Positions 22,168-34,860 are shown, counted from the stretch's first letter. The stretch: DNA of 64,000 bases from Dichotomopilus funicola (GCF_033296635.1 NW_026944024.1:1054001-1118000), one strand, 5' to 3'. A program made the numbers and translations. The notes: a model not told the origin generated them from the sequence alone.

Positions 22168-24692
22168 ATGTCTACCCCTTGCGCACTTCCCCGGACGGCT
22201 CCCATAGCCATTGCGCCAAAACCGCCACGCTTCCCTCCGAGTCGTCAGAGCAGCATACACCTAGATTCCTTCCGCAGCGGCTTCAACTCGCCCGACTCGG
22301 ACTCTGTGAGCGGCTTTTCAGCACCGCCCTGCGAGGCCTGCCTCAACCGGAGGACTGACTGCGCCATGGGCGAAGAAGAAGAGAGCTGTGTTGCTTGTCT
22401 TGTAGCAGGGACAGAGTGTTCATTGATCGACAGCCCCGCGCCACGGAAACGCAAACTGAACGGGGACCTCGAAACCAGCAGTAGCAAAAGAAGGTGAGAG
22501 CCGTCCCCCTCCCCCGTCCTCAGGCCTAGCCCCAATACACCCCACGCTTTGCCTCGTCGCTGTCCTCTTCTCCCCCGCCTCAGTTCACCCCCCCATGCTT
22601 CCTCTCTGCGCCCCCCCGGGCCAGCACACGACACCGACTATCTAACACCCGATTGGCCAATCTAGTTCCCCTGGGCGGTCTGATATCAGGAGGCGGCGGC
22701 ATCAGCAGCACAGCTTCTCGTGCACAACGACCAGCAGCTCCCTAATTGAGGAGATGGCGAACTTCGGGGGCCCGACATTGTTGAAGCGTACACTCGGCCT
22801 CCAAGCAGACCGATACAGTCAGTATATCGGGCCCACCACCGACTTTGAGCCATCCCTCATTAGCCTTTCCCCATTCGACCCGCACGACGAAAGCCTCCTC
22901 GCGCGGGGAACCCTCCGGAGGGTGAGCGACAATGACACCTTCCTGCTTCTCCCCGATAGCAACACGCCCGGCTATGACCACATCTTCGATGATGTCGACG
23001 AGATCGAGAATATCGTGGCGCCCCATAGCCGCAGGTTGATCGATCTGTACTTTCGGGTCGTGCACCCGGCCTTCCCCGTAATTCAGAAGAACGTCTTCCT
23101 CGAAAAATATGAGCGATCGCATCGCGAATTCTCGCCGCCGCTCCTTGCCGCTGTGTACATATTGGCCATCAACTGGTGGGAGCACTCGGAAGAGTTGGCT
23201 GGTCTTCCCCGTCCCAACGTCCGCGAGCTTGAGAGGCTAGTCCGGACCACTCTTGCAGATGCCATGTATCGACCGAAACTCTCGACGATACAAGCTGGGT
23301 TGATCCTTTCGCAGCGGCCCGAGGGCGACCAATGGGCACCGACGGCGCAACTTGTTGCCGTCGGGCAAGAACTTGGCCTGCACTTGGATTGCAGCCACTG
23401 GAAGATCCCACCATGGGAACGCGGGCTCCGGAAACGCCTGGCGTGGGCGTTGTATATGCAGGTAAGTTGCCCCCGCCTCGTCTTCTTGCGGCGGAGGTAT
23501 GTACATACGGGTTCTAACACCTCAAATCCCGTAGGACAAATGGGGCGCGCTTGTCCATGGCCGACCGTCTCATATATTCGCTTCCAATTGGGCGGTCCAG
23601 TCCTTGAACCCGAACGACTTTCCGGACGTGGAATGGGACGATAACGATGTCGAGGAGAGGCTGGAAATTGAGCGCGGGCGAGTGTTGTTTGGGCAGATGG
23701 TGCAGCTCTCGCAGATCCTGGCCGAGATCCTTGAAACCTTTTACACATTGCAGGCTTCCCATACCGCGGCCAACGCGGGGGCTCAAGCGACGCAACTCAT
23801 CCTCTCTCTTGCCAAACCGATCCAACTTAAGCTGAAGGAGTGGTATTCAGGTCTCCCGGCTGTCGTGAGGATGGACTCCAATTTTCAGAGCAGCCTCAAC
23901 CAATCCAGCCGTCTCTGCAGTATAGGCTATCTCCACCTCGCCTACTTTGCCACCGAAATCACCCTCCACCGTCGCATCATCCGGTCCATGGACGCTGCCA
24001 CAACGTCGGCTGCTTCTGCGACCCCAGGCTCTTCCCCGGTCGCTACAGCCGGCGGTGTCGACCCTTATATCCAACATATCTGCCGCAGCGCCGCCAAAGC
24101 CCGCCTTATCTCCGCCATGGACTTTGTGAACCGACTCACGCCATCCCACCTCCGTGCCTTTTGGTACTTCGCTTCCAAGACCAACTTTGCTCTTATCGGC
24201 ACGTTTGGCTCCCTGCTCTGGGCGACGTCCCCAGGGAGAGAAGAGGGAGAGTGGTATCGACGAAGGTTAGGTGAATACCGCTGGACACTGTCTGTGAGCT
24301 CCAAGCCCGGCGAGGGTAGGGGATTAACCGAATTCGCGATGGGTATGTTGGATATCTCGACGGGGCTGCTCAAAAAGCTTCCCGAGAAGCCCCTGCTGAG
24401 TCGGAGCACGAGCGCGGTGGATATCGACGCGGCAAGGAGGCAAAGTCTTTTAGCCCTTGGGGGAACAGGGGCTCCGGTCCGAGGAAGCGGCACTGGGGCT
24501 GGAGGAAGTGGATTGAGTATGGGTGGATTCGGTAGCGGAAGTGGGAGCATGAGCGGGATAGAATTTGGAAGAGCCCATAGCACGGAGGCTAGCGGAATGC
24601 AAAGTCCGCTGAGTGAGGAGAGCGAGAGCGAAGAAGAGGAGGGATATGGCAACTTTTCGGCCACGGCAGGTATGGCTGGGCTCGGGGAGTAG
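22168..24692 (+). CDS. tamA: TamA/Dal81-type Zn2Cys6 co-activator of nitrogen genes
   Basis: Three exons (22168-22493, 22666-23461, 23535-24692) give about 759 aa, close to TamA length. The zinc cluster is C55-x2-C58-x6-C65-x8-C74-x2-C77-x6-C84, followed by the basic PRKRKLNG. Family-specific blocks follow: FGGPTLLKRTLGLQ and DRYSQYIGPTTDFEP, then the fungal regulator domain (LIDLYFRVVHPAFPVIQK, SHWKIPPWERGLRKRLAW, WGALVHGRPSHI). The C-terminus is Gly/Ser-rich and ends acidic (EESESEEEEGYG). In Aspergillus and yeast, TamA and Dal81 work as co-activators with pathway-specific factors for GABA, urea, allantoin and amino-acid use, and the zinc cluster is dispensable for much of this. Location is nuclear. 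The gene converges with the DHA2 transporter. Confidence 0.9.
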
Positions 24693-26086
24693 AAGCTCCA
24701 AGAGCCATGACGTATTCAGCACTGGGCCATGAATATCGAAAGTTTGAAAGCTGAGTCCTGCGGGGACTGCAAAACAAGAAATACAACGCGGGTTGGGTTG
24801 GGGAACATAAGGGTCTGCTCAAGCCGTTCCCCAGGCGAGGCCGCGGACAAGCGATCGCCAAACTCAATCGGGGCGTGGGAAAGGGGAATGTTTGCGCTGC
24901 ATGACGTGCGGAGCACGCGATTCCGTGGGGCGACCAGTCGCGGATTGTCAGGCTGCGATCAGGTGTCACTGGGTTCAGATGGCGTCATCCCAGTCAGGGC
25001 TGACGCCCTGCCTTTTTCCGGAGCTTGAAAGTCTTTTGGACTTGAAGCAAGACTATCAAAACATGCGATGATTGGAGGATTAAGGAATCCGGGTTTGGGG
25101 CCGCGAAAGTGACGATGTTGTCGCGCCGATACGATATATCTATCTCGTCAAGGCAACCCGCATCGTCGACTTGGATCTAAAGGAGAAGATACTTATCGTG
25201 ATGAACGTATCAAGGGTATGGATATGGAGCAAATGACTGGTTGAATGGTTGGTAAAGTCGGATGAGCAAGATGTCAGCCATGAATGGATGAACAAATGAG
25301 CTAATGCGTTATGACTTCTGTTTTTGAGTTGTCTGGCTCTCTCCTTTTTTCTTTCGCTTGTGGGTGATGGGAGGCTTGATACCCGCCAGCATACGCAGGA
25401 TAGACAATTTGTTTTTCAGGGTAGGTAGGTAGGAAAGAAGGGGGGGCGACGGGTAGGCTGGTTGTTTGTTACTGGAATATCTATCACATTGGGAGTTGGG
25501 TATTAGAGGGGTGGGATGGGATTATTTAGGTTAAATTTAGGGTTCAGACTGTCTAGAGTAGAAGTGAAGGAGTTGTTGACATGCTATCATGGTGCGTTTG
25601 TGCTCTGCTACTTTCTTGGGATGAGGATGTTAGGAACGGGCGAATCGATCTCTTTTCCTTGCCGATTCCTAGGTCTTCGTGGGAAGATGGTCGCTGCAAC
25701 AGCGGGTGGAACCTATCTATGTGGAAGGGTCAAGATTCAATGTTGGGCTGTTATCCTCCTCAGTCCAGGAGGGCTAGGGCGGGTCCTTTGGGTCGTGATA
25801 TACGGGTTGTGAAACAGTAGCGATTGGTGGCGTTGCTTGTTAGCTATATCTAAGCATCAAATACTTCCCCGAGCCTTTGGGCCGTTTAATAATTGGATTA
25901 GGGGCGACTGCGTGATGTACAGGCAAACAAGAGTAGGGTATCTTATTTCCAACACTTCAAGCTAATTATATACAATTCTCTACATTTAGATGAGCGACGC
26001 CCACCCATCTGTACAGTGAAATGACAGCCCGATCTATCGATACATGCCCAGACACATCTATCCTGACGCCCTTTTATAGACAGCCC
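24693..26086. other. Convergent intergenic region
   Basis: 1.4 kb between the 3' ends of tamA and the DHA2 transporter. A GTAG-repeat stretch lies near 25419-25432. No gene recognised. Confidence 0.55.
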
Positions 26087-28027
26087 CTAGTGTTCAGTCT
26101 CCTTTGCTGCAATCTCCCCACCCACCTCCCCCTTTTCCACCGCATCTGGCTCATTCTTAGGCGCCGCCCCCCTCTTTTGAATCTTCTTCCAACTCAACCC
26201 ACACGCCGCCGCAAACGCCGCAGCCGCACACCCCACCGTAATAAAATACGATCCCCTCAACCCATCCAAGTAAGCAGCCAACACATCCCTCAGTTTATCC
26301 TCGGCGTGCAGCTGGGCCAGCACCTGACGGATCTGGGACGCACCGCTGTGGATGAAGATTTCGGCCGGGATTTGCGGCGTGTTGTGTTGGACGCCGGTGG
26401 TGAGACCGTTTTGGAAGACGGATTGCGCGACGGCGATGAAGATGGCGCCGCCCATGGATTGGAAGAATTGTACGCAGGCGGTCGCTTGGGGGATCCATTC
26501 GTGCGAGACGCTGTTTTGGACTACGAGGACGCCCGTTTGGAAGCCGACGCCTATGCCGAGGCCTGGAGGGTGTTAGTGAGTGAGGAGTGTGGAAGGGGAA
26601 AAAGAGAGAAGACATACCGGCGATGACTTGGTACCCGAACCAGACGCGCAAGGGGCTGTCGAGGGTGAAGGTGGTGATCATGCCTGCGCCTACGGTGAAG
26701 AGCACCATGCTGGGGAGGACAAAGGGGTTGTAGTAGCCGACTGCGGTGATCAGGCCGCCGGAGGCGACTGAGGTGATGACGACGGAGATGAGCAACGGGA
26801 GCAGCTTGATACCGGCCTGGACTGCGGTGTCGCCTTGGATGGCTTGGAAGTAGAGGGCTGTGATAGTTCCTTGTTAGGGGGCTGTTTGTTTATTTCAGGA
26901 GCGTAAAAGGGGGCGGACTTACACAGATAATAGACCAGCGGGAAGAAGGCAGCACCAAAGAAAAAGGCAAACATCATGGCGCAGACCACGTCGCGGTTCT
27001 TAAACAACCGCGGCGGCAACGTGCCCCTATCACCCTTCCAGATCTGAATCGCGACAAACGCAATCGCCATCAGCCCAAACCCCACAAACAACCCGATCAC
27101 CACCGAACTATTCCAGGGGTGCTCGGTACCCCCCCACTGCAGCGCCAGCAGCAAACACACAATCGCTGGCACTAGCATCGCCGTGCCTAGCAAATCCAAA
27201 CTCAAAATCCGCTGCACCACACTCAACCCCTGGTCCTGCGGTCTCCGCGTCTGGTTGATATGCAAAAACAAGAAAATCGCCAGCATCGCCGCCCCGCCGA
27301 TAGGCAAGTTCACATAGAAACACCACCGCCACGTCGCATGATCCGTGAAAGCACCGCCCAACAACGGCCCAGCCACGCTCGCAATCCCCCACATCGCGCC
27401 AATCATCCCAAACCCCAGCGGCCGCACCCGCAACGGCAGCGTATACGACAAGATGACCACGCCTCCCGAAAACAAGCCCGCGGTACCCATACCAGCGACC
27501 GCGCGGCCAACGATGAAGGCATTACTCGTCGGCGCGAGGGCGCACACCAAACTGCCGAGCTCAAACACCGCGACGGCGGCGAGGTAGGTCCATTTGACGC
27601 TGAACATGCGGTAGAGCGAGCCGTAGGTGGGTTGGAGGGCGGTGGTGGTGAGCAGGTAGGAGGCGCCGTACCAACCGATGTCCCCGACAGAGGAAAACTC
27701 GCCGGTGATGGCGCCGAGGGCTGGGGCGATGATGGTTTGGTCGAGGGCGACGAGGAAGACGGCGAGACAGAGGGAGGCGATGATGAGGATGCGTTTGAGG
27801 CCCGTGGGGTAGATGATGGTGGCGGAGTCTTGGCCGGCAGTGTCGGTTGTGAATGGGTCGGCTGTTGTGCTGTTGCCATTTTGGGCTTTGGTTGTGGTTG
27901 TTGTTGCTGTGTCCGGCTTGGTGGTGTGGACGGTATCCGTATCGTCTTTCGGGCTGGGAGAGAGGCCCCTTGGCGGGGTGGGCTTTTCGAGCTCGGTATC
28001 TGTCGTCATGGCGTCTTTTTCGGCCAT
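26087..28027 (-). CDS. DHA2-family (14-TM) MFS drug:H+ antiporter
   Basis: Exons 28027-26923, 26857-26618 and 26562-26087 join in phase 1 at both introns (66 and 55 bp) and give 606 aa. A Thr/Asp/Pro-rich cytosolic N-terminus of about 75 residues precedes the helices. Family marks include VALDQTIIAPALGAIT in the first helix, YLLTTTALQPTYG, the motif C-like VILSYTLP and GPLLGGAFTDH, and LGIGVGFQTGVLVVQ after the last intron. Fourteen hydrophobic segments are expected. DHA2 pumps export drugs, toxins and metabolites across the plasma membrane by proton exchange. The substrate is unknown and no metabolite cluster lies beside it. The tail is charged (KKIQKRG and acidic residues). Confidence 0.88.
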
Positions 28028-29865
28028 GTTGGTTGTGCTAGGGAAAGAAAGAGAGGGATGGGAAGAGGTTATACGCCTCTACGCCAACAAGGGAGCGTGG
28101 CTGAGGTATGAAGGCCGTTGTGAATAAATGAGACACGGGAGGGTGCGTCTCGTCCCGTGTGTGTAAGTGCTCGTGCGGTTGGAGCAGCTCTGTGCGTCCG
28201 TCCGTAAGGAGGCGAAAGGGGCCGTTAGTGTTGCGGTTGCGTGTTGGTTAAAAGCCCGGACGTCGTCGAAGGGTGTGTGGGGTCAAATGAAAAAAAAAAA
28301 CAATAGCTCGATAGCTAGCCCAAGTTCGAATAGTTCGAATCGGCTCAGATCGAACGACGCGTCTCCAACGACAATGACGACAACGATGTACGACAACGAA
28401 CCCCCAAGAGACAGCGAAGAAAAGAATGAACCAACCGATCCAGGCCACTTCTCAAAAAACGCGACGCCACCAACTTTATGAACCCATCACACACACACAA
28501 CCCCATTCCGACAAACAACGAGCCGAGCCGAGGTGTGCGTGCCTATTCTAGCCCAACCCATCATCAACCGAAGTGAAGCGGAAGCCACAACTCACGAACC
28601 TCCTCATCTTACCCGGTCCTCGGACACATTCGCAGAACGAGCCGCCCCCCTGAAGTGACTTCAAGCAAATCCTGCCATCAACCTCGCCTATCCCGTGTGT
28701 GACTAACGTGTTTGCCTCGTACCAACCAACCCCAAAACATTAGGTCCTTGCTTGCTCGGGCCGTTCAAGAAAGGAGCGACACGCAAGCGAGAGAGCAAGA
28801 GAGGGGTAAGGGTAGTTAGTTAGTGTCAAAGTGCGTAAAAAAAACGACCCGAAAATAAACTCCAAACCCAGAGAAAAAAGCCACCGAACGCAACAATTGG
28901 CCACAAAATCTCGGTTTATTTCGGTTCCTTCATCAATCCCTCTGGAGAGAGCAAACACACAGACGCGGCAGCACGTAACGAACGACAGGCTGACCCGACT
29001 CGAGGGATCTGAAGGTCAAGAAAAGGTTCAGGGCCCTGCTGAAAATGGCAAGGGAATCGTGGGGAAGGACCACTCACAGGCCGTGCTGGGCCGGTAGTGG
29101 AGTGAACAGGGTCGGAGCTCGGTACTCTTGGCGTGCCGATGGCGGGCGCGCTAGACTTGTTTGGGCAAGTTGGGGTTGTTCCAGACGCGGGAGGCAAACC
29201 GTCCTTGCGTTTCGGGCTGTTCGTTGCCAATTGTTGAATTTCATTGCGGAGCGTGGCAAGGCTGAGATGGTTTCATTCTGGTAATACCGAGATTCGATTC
29301 CGATGAGGAACGGAATTATGATTTATGACGTTAAGTCCTTTGATCGACGGCTCGGGGTTTGGGGGCCGAGAGGTTGAGCTTGTCTGCGAGGTTGGCTAAC
29401 AAACACATGGTTTTGATTCAGACCTTTTTCGCAATCTCGCATTCGCCAAAGTCTCCAGGCAATTGCGTAAGTTAACTATGCCAAGACAGCAAGCGGCACT
29501 AGCAAATCGAGGGTTAAGCACATGGTATCTATTCTCGTCTCTCAACCCTGGATACCTATCAAGGGGAGAGATCTCACCCAAACACAGCTGAAGGACCCCC
29601 AAAAAATGAAAATAAACGATAAAGGAAAAAGAACCCCCAAAAGAGGTAACCAGGTTTGCCAAAAAAAAAAAAAAGGTCTTGAACACACGCAGTGCAATGA
29701 TCCTCTCCCCCAATCCAGTTCTCATCAATGCATACCAATTCCCGTACCCTGCCTTCCAGTCCCTTGTCTCCTAACTCCGGATATAAATCCCACATCTAAC
29801 ACCGCTAACTCCATCAACCCACTCCCAACCTTCCTAACTCCCCCCGTCAAGGGATATTTTGGAGT
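28028..29865. other. Intergenic between DHA2 and RXT2
   Basis: 1.8 kb holding the DHA2 promoter and the RXT2 3' flank. There are A-rich runs at about 28290, 28835 and 29661. No coding segment I can support. Confidence 0.55.
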
Positions 29866-31475
29866 CTACTTCCGATTCCGCGTCTTCTTCTGCGTCTGAG
29901 CGGCCGCGGCCACCGCCTCCTCCTCAACCTCATCCTCGCCCTTCTTCAAATCCTCCGTCAACCCCCACGCTTCGCGATCATACCAGTCCTCGCCATCCGA
30001 CATGTCACGATCCGGCCCGCAGTGCGCCTCGGCCTTCGACCACTGCCACACCGTCTTCCGCAGCCGGTCGGCTCGTAGAAGGCCCTCGTACAGGCGTGTG
30101 GTGCCGCGGCAGATTTCTTCTTGTTTTTGCACGTAGAGCAGTAGAAGGCGACGGACTTCTTCGGCTTCCTGCTCGGGGAGACCGAGGTCGCGGTCGGGGT
30201 GGGCTGCGGGCGGGAGGCGGAAGAGAGGGTGGATAAAGAGTTCGTCGAGGGATTCGGGGAGAGGGGAGGATGGGTCGGGAGCGTGCTGGTCGAGAGGGGG
30301 CAATACCCCGTGTGCCGGTGCTGGTGCTGGTGCTGATTTTGCGGGTAGCCTCTCGTTCCGAGCGGCGCTCGCAGCTGCTTCGGCCATATCCACGTCGCCG
30401 TCACCGTCCCTTGTGTTGCTTGAGGGTCCGTCTTTGCCGGGTGCTTCGCCTTGCCCCTCTGTGGCCCCATTGACCTTCCGCTCTGAGTTTGATTCTACCC
30501 CGCTAGGCTTGCTCTCCCCATTTGTATTTGCATGCGCATCTGGCAGGGTTTCCCCATCCTGATCTTGCACCTTTTCTGCTGTGTCCGCCTTTTCTTGCCC
30601 CACAATCTGTGCCGGCGCTCTCATCCCATCTGTCCCGCGTACCGCAGACTCTGCGGGACCTGGATAAAGGTTCCCGTTGGTACTGGGGGCAGTCAATAGA
30701 CGGTTTGCAGCGCGGTTGAAGAAGCTGGCAGTGTCGCTAAACAGCAAAGCGTCGCGGTCGTCGGGGGCTGCCATGAGGCCGCAGGGGGCCCATGTGTTGT
30801 CGCCGACCATCTTAGTCAATAAGGGCTTAGCCTTCCACAGCGCCTTGTTCTCTTTCTGCATTAGGTTGCGCCCCTGTTCAATCAGCTCGTCGAGCGCTTT
30901 CGAGGTATACGGTCGAGAAAAGGTCGGGTGCGATGGCAAGTCGGTGACGGCGGTTAAGGGGGCAAGGATATCTGCGTGTTAAAACAAATGTCAGTTCCGG
31001 GTTCCCAATACCCTAGGCAACGTAATGTTTGCAGCCCACCTTCCAGCCGGACGTTGGCGTAGGGATTCTCCTCTAGCGCCGAGGCCAGAGCCTCCTGGAC
31101 CTGCTCCTCATCGTCGTCGCTTTCGATATCATAGCCGTCCTCGTCGATCAGCGGCGGGTTGCGGTGGATGATGGAGCGGTGGTAGCCAGCGTGCTCAGCA
31201 ACTTGCTTGTAGGCGGCTGGGCCCATAGATGAGGTCATGCGACCCTGGCGGACGAACCGCGCCCGCTTCTTAAGCTTGTTGCCGCGGTTTGTGGTTCCAT
31301 CAATTGACGAGTCAGAGTCGGAGTCTGGAGAAAGAAGGTGCGGTCAGTGAGAATGCCGTCGGCGACGGGAGATTCCATGGTACTCAAGGGTGGGCTTACC
31401 GTAGGCTTTGCGCTTCAGCGTCCGCCGGAACGCGAGGATGGTCTCCATGACCAAGGCCTGTTGTTGGGACGCCAT
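29866..31475 (-). CDS. RXT2: Rxt2-like subunit of the Rpd3L histone deacetylase complex
   Basis: Exons 31475-31400, 31324-31040 and 30971-29866 join in phase 1 and give 488 aa. The N-terminus MASQQQALVMETILAFRRT and KRKAYGDSDSDSS lead into RARFVRQGRM, YHRSIIHRNPPLIDEDGYD and the Rxt2 core (PYTSKALDELIEQGRNLMQKE). The central region is disordered and rich in Glu, Lys and Gly. A second conserved part near the end includes FRLPPAAHPDRDLGLPEQEAEE. The C-terminus is acidic, then basic (KKTRNRK). In yeast Rxt2 belongs to the large Rpd3 complex, which removes acetyl groups from histones at promoters. Location is nuclear. Exon 1 is only 76 bp. The gene diverges from the one at 32028 across 552 bp. 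Confidence 0.85.
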
Positions 31476-32027
31476 TTTGAATGTTGGAGGTGGTCAGTGA
31501 GGCTGAGAGTGGCAGGCGCCCAGAGCCAACAACCAGAGTTGTGTTCTGAGCCGAGGTGTTGGGGGTAAGGGTGGGCGAGAAGTGTGAAGAGTGAGGATTT
31601 TGGTCCACTTTTGGGGGCAGCTCTGCCGCGAGCGGGACGTGAGTGACCGCGACCCTGCGCATTTGCTCCAACTCCCGGCCAAAGGCGGAATGAAGCGGCA
31701 GAAACATGCCCCACAGTTTCCGCAGCGGCCCACAGTCAGCTTTTAAGGGTTAGGGTTAATTATGGATGTAACAAGAAGCGACTGAAGCTCTCGCCAAAAG
31801 CAGTTCCTTGCTTTACGTCATGCCACTTCCTCCCACAAGACCACCACGAAACCCGGCGCTGTTCTAACCCCGCATCGTAGGTATAAACACCACCCTCTCC
31901 GCGGCCACCCAATTGATCAATTGGTCATGCGCCGAGGCTAACAGCTCCAGACAAAAAGCCTCTGCCCCTCCCCAAGTCCCCATCAACCACCACCCCCCCA
32001 CAGAAGAGGAAATAAAACAACGACACC
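31476..32027. promoter_or_regulatory. Divergent promoter region (RXT2 / gene at 32028)
   Basis: 552 bp between two outward-facing starts. No coding signal. A TTGATCAATTGGTCA near-palindrome lies at about 31912-31926, but I cannot name a factor for it. Confidence 0.45.
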
Positions 32028-33251
32028 ATGTCGTGGCCGGGCGCAGACGACGCGCCCGGACAAGGATTCGGCACGGGCGATGGGTACCGGGCGGACCGGC
32101 CCACGGACGTCCGGAACATGGGCACGTTTAGGGGGAATCGTCTTGTTCGCATGACGCCAGCACAGGCCGAGGAAGGACTCAAGCTGCTCAGCGTGCCCTT
32201 TGACAGGCTGCCACAGATGCCGCTCGTGTCCCGGCCGTTTGGCTTCAGCCAGATGTGGCAAAAGGGGATGGTCGCATCCACCCTAGTCCAGACCTCGTCT
32301 TACATGAACCGCGTGCTGACGCCGGCTGAGGCGGACGCGCTTGCGCTGTACCGCAGCCAGAGACTGGTCCTGGGCGCCTACACCCTACCCCTCACGTTCA
32401 CCGCGGCGGCCTACTTTACCTACAACAAACGCCGCGAATACCGCTTCCCCTTCTTCTCAGCGACTACACTGAACCCGGATGTCTTCCCGGCCCAGCGGTT
32501 GCCGATCGTGCGCGGCGTGCAGGCGCAATTACTGTGGCATGCCCTACGGTTCACGGCCTACACGCTGACCTCGTACTTCGTTATCCAACCGATCATGGCC
32601 TCAGTAGCCACGTCGTCATACTTGGTCAAGGTGCTGAATGACCCAAAACTCGAAGCTGTGAGAGAGTCCCTCACGCGCGCTGAAAAGGAGTCCCATAAGC
32701 TGCCTTCCGAGGAGGAGGGCGTCTCGCCCGCCGTGAATGATCCCATTTGGCCGCCACCGTCATCAGATGAACAACAACAACAACAACCACCGGAACCGGC
32801 AGCCCAAGTACCGCCGGCGTTCTCCAAGGATCGGTATCAAGGAAGGCAATCTTCGTGGAGCCGCAGCAGCGGAAGCCCCGGTAGCTCCGGCACCGGCACC
32901 TTCAACAGCGGTGCTAGCAGTAACGGCAGTCAGACCCGTAGCGACGACCTCGGTAGCGACAATTCGTCCATATTTGATGACGCTTCGCCTGTGGCCCCAT
33001 CACACCAGAAGACGGCGCCGACGGCATCACGCTCCCCAACGACCACTACTGGCTCGGCCTGGGACAGAATTCGACAGCAATCGGGGGTTAAGGGTAGCCA
33101 GGAGGACCCTTCTGGCGGGCAGCAGACTGCTGATCAGTACACATATCGGAACCCAGACCAGGGCAAGACGACGTCACAAGAGCAGGCGCAGAAAGAGTTT
33201 GACGCCATGCTGGAGAGGGAACGGCGCGGGCAGGGTGATTCCGCACGGTAG
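32028..33251 (+). CDS. Uncharacterised fungal membrane protein, two predicted TM segments
   Basis: One uninterrupted frame of 407 aa starting MSWPGADDAPGQGFG. Residues 1-110 are soluble (VRMTPAQAEEGLKLLSVPF, PLVSRPFGFSQMWQKG). A hydrophobic segment follows at about residues 118-135 (LVLGAYTLPLTFTAAAYF) and another at about 172-200 (LLWHALRFTAYTLTSYFVIQ). The second half is disordered: Gln, Pro, Ser and Gly tracts with charged tails. The first half looks constrained and the rest low-complexity. I do not recognise the family. A mitochondrial or ER membrane role would be a guess. It shares a divergent promoter with RXT2. Confidence 0.75.
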   Translation: MSWPGADDAPGQGFGTGDGYRADRPTDVRNMGTFRGNRLVRMTPAQAEEGLKLLSVPFDRLPQMPLVSRPFGFSQMWQKGMVASTLVQTSSYMNRVLTPAEADALALYRSQRLVLGAYTLPLTFTAAAYFTYNKRREYRFPFFSATTLNPDVFPAQRLPIVRGVQAQLLWHALRFTAYTLTSYFVIQPIMASVATSSYLVKVLNDPKLEAVRESLTRAEKESHKLPSEEEGVSPAVNDPIWPPPSSDEQQQQQPPEPAAQVPPAFSKDRYQGRQSSWSRSSGSPGSSGTGTFNSGASSNGSQTRSDDLGSDNSSIFDDASPVAPSHQKTAPTASRSPTTTTGSAWDRIRQQSGVKGSQEDPSGGQQTADQYTYRNPDQGKTTSQEQAQKEFDAMLERERRGQGDSAR

Positions 33252-34253
33252 GATCGAGGATAGCGCACAGTATTGCGTAATGTATCTTACCCGGAAGCTC
33301 AACGCCGTCACCATCTGTGATCCGCTCACATCACTAGGGGCGCGGGGTGTTCAGTGGAGCTTTCCCAAGTTACAGGATGATCTGCTTCTTTAATGATTGC
33401 GTCCGTAAAAAAAAAAACTGAACGAACGTGTGATTATTTCTTCTCCATTGTTACCACTGCTTAGCTCAGCCATACATAAACAGCTATCGAGGCAAACGGC
33501 AACCGTCTCTTGCCACATTGAATGGTTCCCTTTTATACTGTGACAGCTCCCCCTCACCTAGCAATCAACTACAATCCTTCCTTCCCCACAAACTCCTGCA
33601 TCGTCGATTGAGTTTTTACCACCTGGCTTGATACTCTTTATCCCCCCCCCCCCGTTCGAGGTGCCGGTCGCAGAGTTTGGATGATGATGAATCGACGAAT
33701 CTGATATTGTAACAGTCAGTATAAACGGGTACCGTTCGTTACGGCAATGGGCGAACGACTACCTTTTGACTTAAATAGCTTGTCCGTAGGAACGCCAAGA
33801 CATCGTCGTGTTGGATTCATCCAGGCGCAGTGTCTATCAGGTCGTACTCTCGGAGGGTGGTTGAGACGGCCAGCCGGCCCAAGCATACACAGAAGGGAAG
33901 TTACCTCTAGACTAGTTCGGATCATGATTCACTACTGTTGGCTAGAAGTGAGAGAGGGTGGGATTTTGTTTAAATGTTGTTATCATCCGGCCGTTTTGCG
34001 ATACGGGTGGGACTCAGGGAGGTCTTCTCTCGTCTCACTGTAGTGGCTCTAGTGTTTGGAGGATTTAACTTTCTTCCTCATTCTTTCTTCCCACTTCCTC
34101 GTTTACTGTAGGCAGTGAAGATGGGAACTACAATGGTAGTAGCTGGCCCTTCAGGAACAACAATAATAGGGAGGTGCAAACGGGCCTATTGAGGGCAAGA
34201 AGAATTCATTGAGCGAAGCTTCCTAATGAGTTTTCGACATGTACTATAAATAC
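33252..34253. other. Intergenic, edge of a repeat-rich patch
   Basis: No gene recognised. Homopolymer runs occur at about 33407 (A) and 33643 (C). Base composition shifts toward AT further right. Confidence 0.55.
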
Positions 34254-34345
34254 TGAAGAAGCGCAGAAGGAACGCTCAAGAAGTGAGGAAGGAACGCTGG
34301 AGGAGCGAAGAAGGGACGCTGAAGAAGCAAGAAAAGAACGCTCCG
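34254..34345. repeat. 22-bp minisatellite
   Basis: Three full 22-bp units start at 34270, 34292 and 34314. Each begins GAACGCT or GGACGCT, followed by a purine-rich GAAGAAG-type half. Partial units flank them on both sides. The copies differ at several sites, so the array is old. Confidence 0.8.
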
Positions 34346-34543
34346 TTTTAGTTACGAAAATTCATCCTCCAACCTCCCAGCAGAATGATTAGATACCACA
34401 GTCGACGGTATATTTTCGGCATACATATATGGTATTGTTGTGGCTAAGACACATGGGTTATCACCGCTGTTCCTCCTGTTTTGTGCGACGAATCTGGACA
34501 CACCAAGTTTCCCTTTTCGTACCTCGTTTACCCTACATACCTA

Positions 34544-34602
34544 GCTCAGGCGCGGCTCAGAATTGGCTCAGGATTTGCTTAGGATTTGCTCAGGCTTGCT
34601 CA
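34544..34602. repeat. Short GCTCAG-type degenerate repeats
   Basis: GCTCAG or GCTTAG recurs at 7-16-bp spacing (GGCTCAGAATTG, GGCTCAGGATTTG, GCTTAGGATTTG, GCTCAGGCTTG). It looks like a worn tandem array or part of an old transposon. Two copies of AATTGGTCCCA follow at about 34675 and 34700. Confidence 0.5.
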
Positions 34603-34860
34603 GCCTAAGGACCATTTCCGGGAGGCTGCGCCGCAGCATGCACAATTACTTTAATTCTAGCCGAGCGAGCCCAGAATTGGTCCCATACATAAAAATGGCC
34701 AAATTGGTCCCAGGCCGAATTGTCGAGCATTGCTCCAGATTTGATGTTGCTTGTAGGCGGCGGTAATGACGAGATAACGGGATTCGTTTTGGTGCTACGT
34801 GTAGTTGGCCTTTAACGCACAGATCAGATGCGAGCGGCCCTAGTAATACGAGAGAGCGAT

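Noticed and set aside
27260..28111. Long open frame antisense to the DHA2 transporter
   Set aside because: It is the mirror of a well-supported coding exon; its composition reflects the transporter's codon use.
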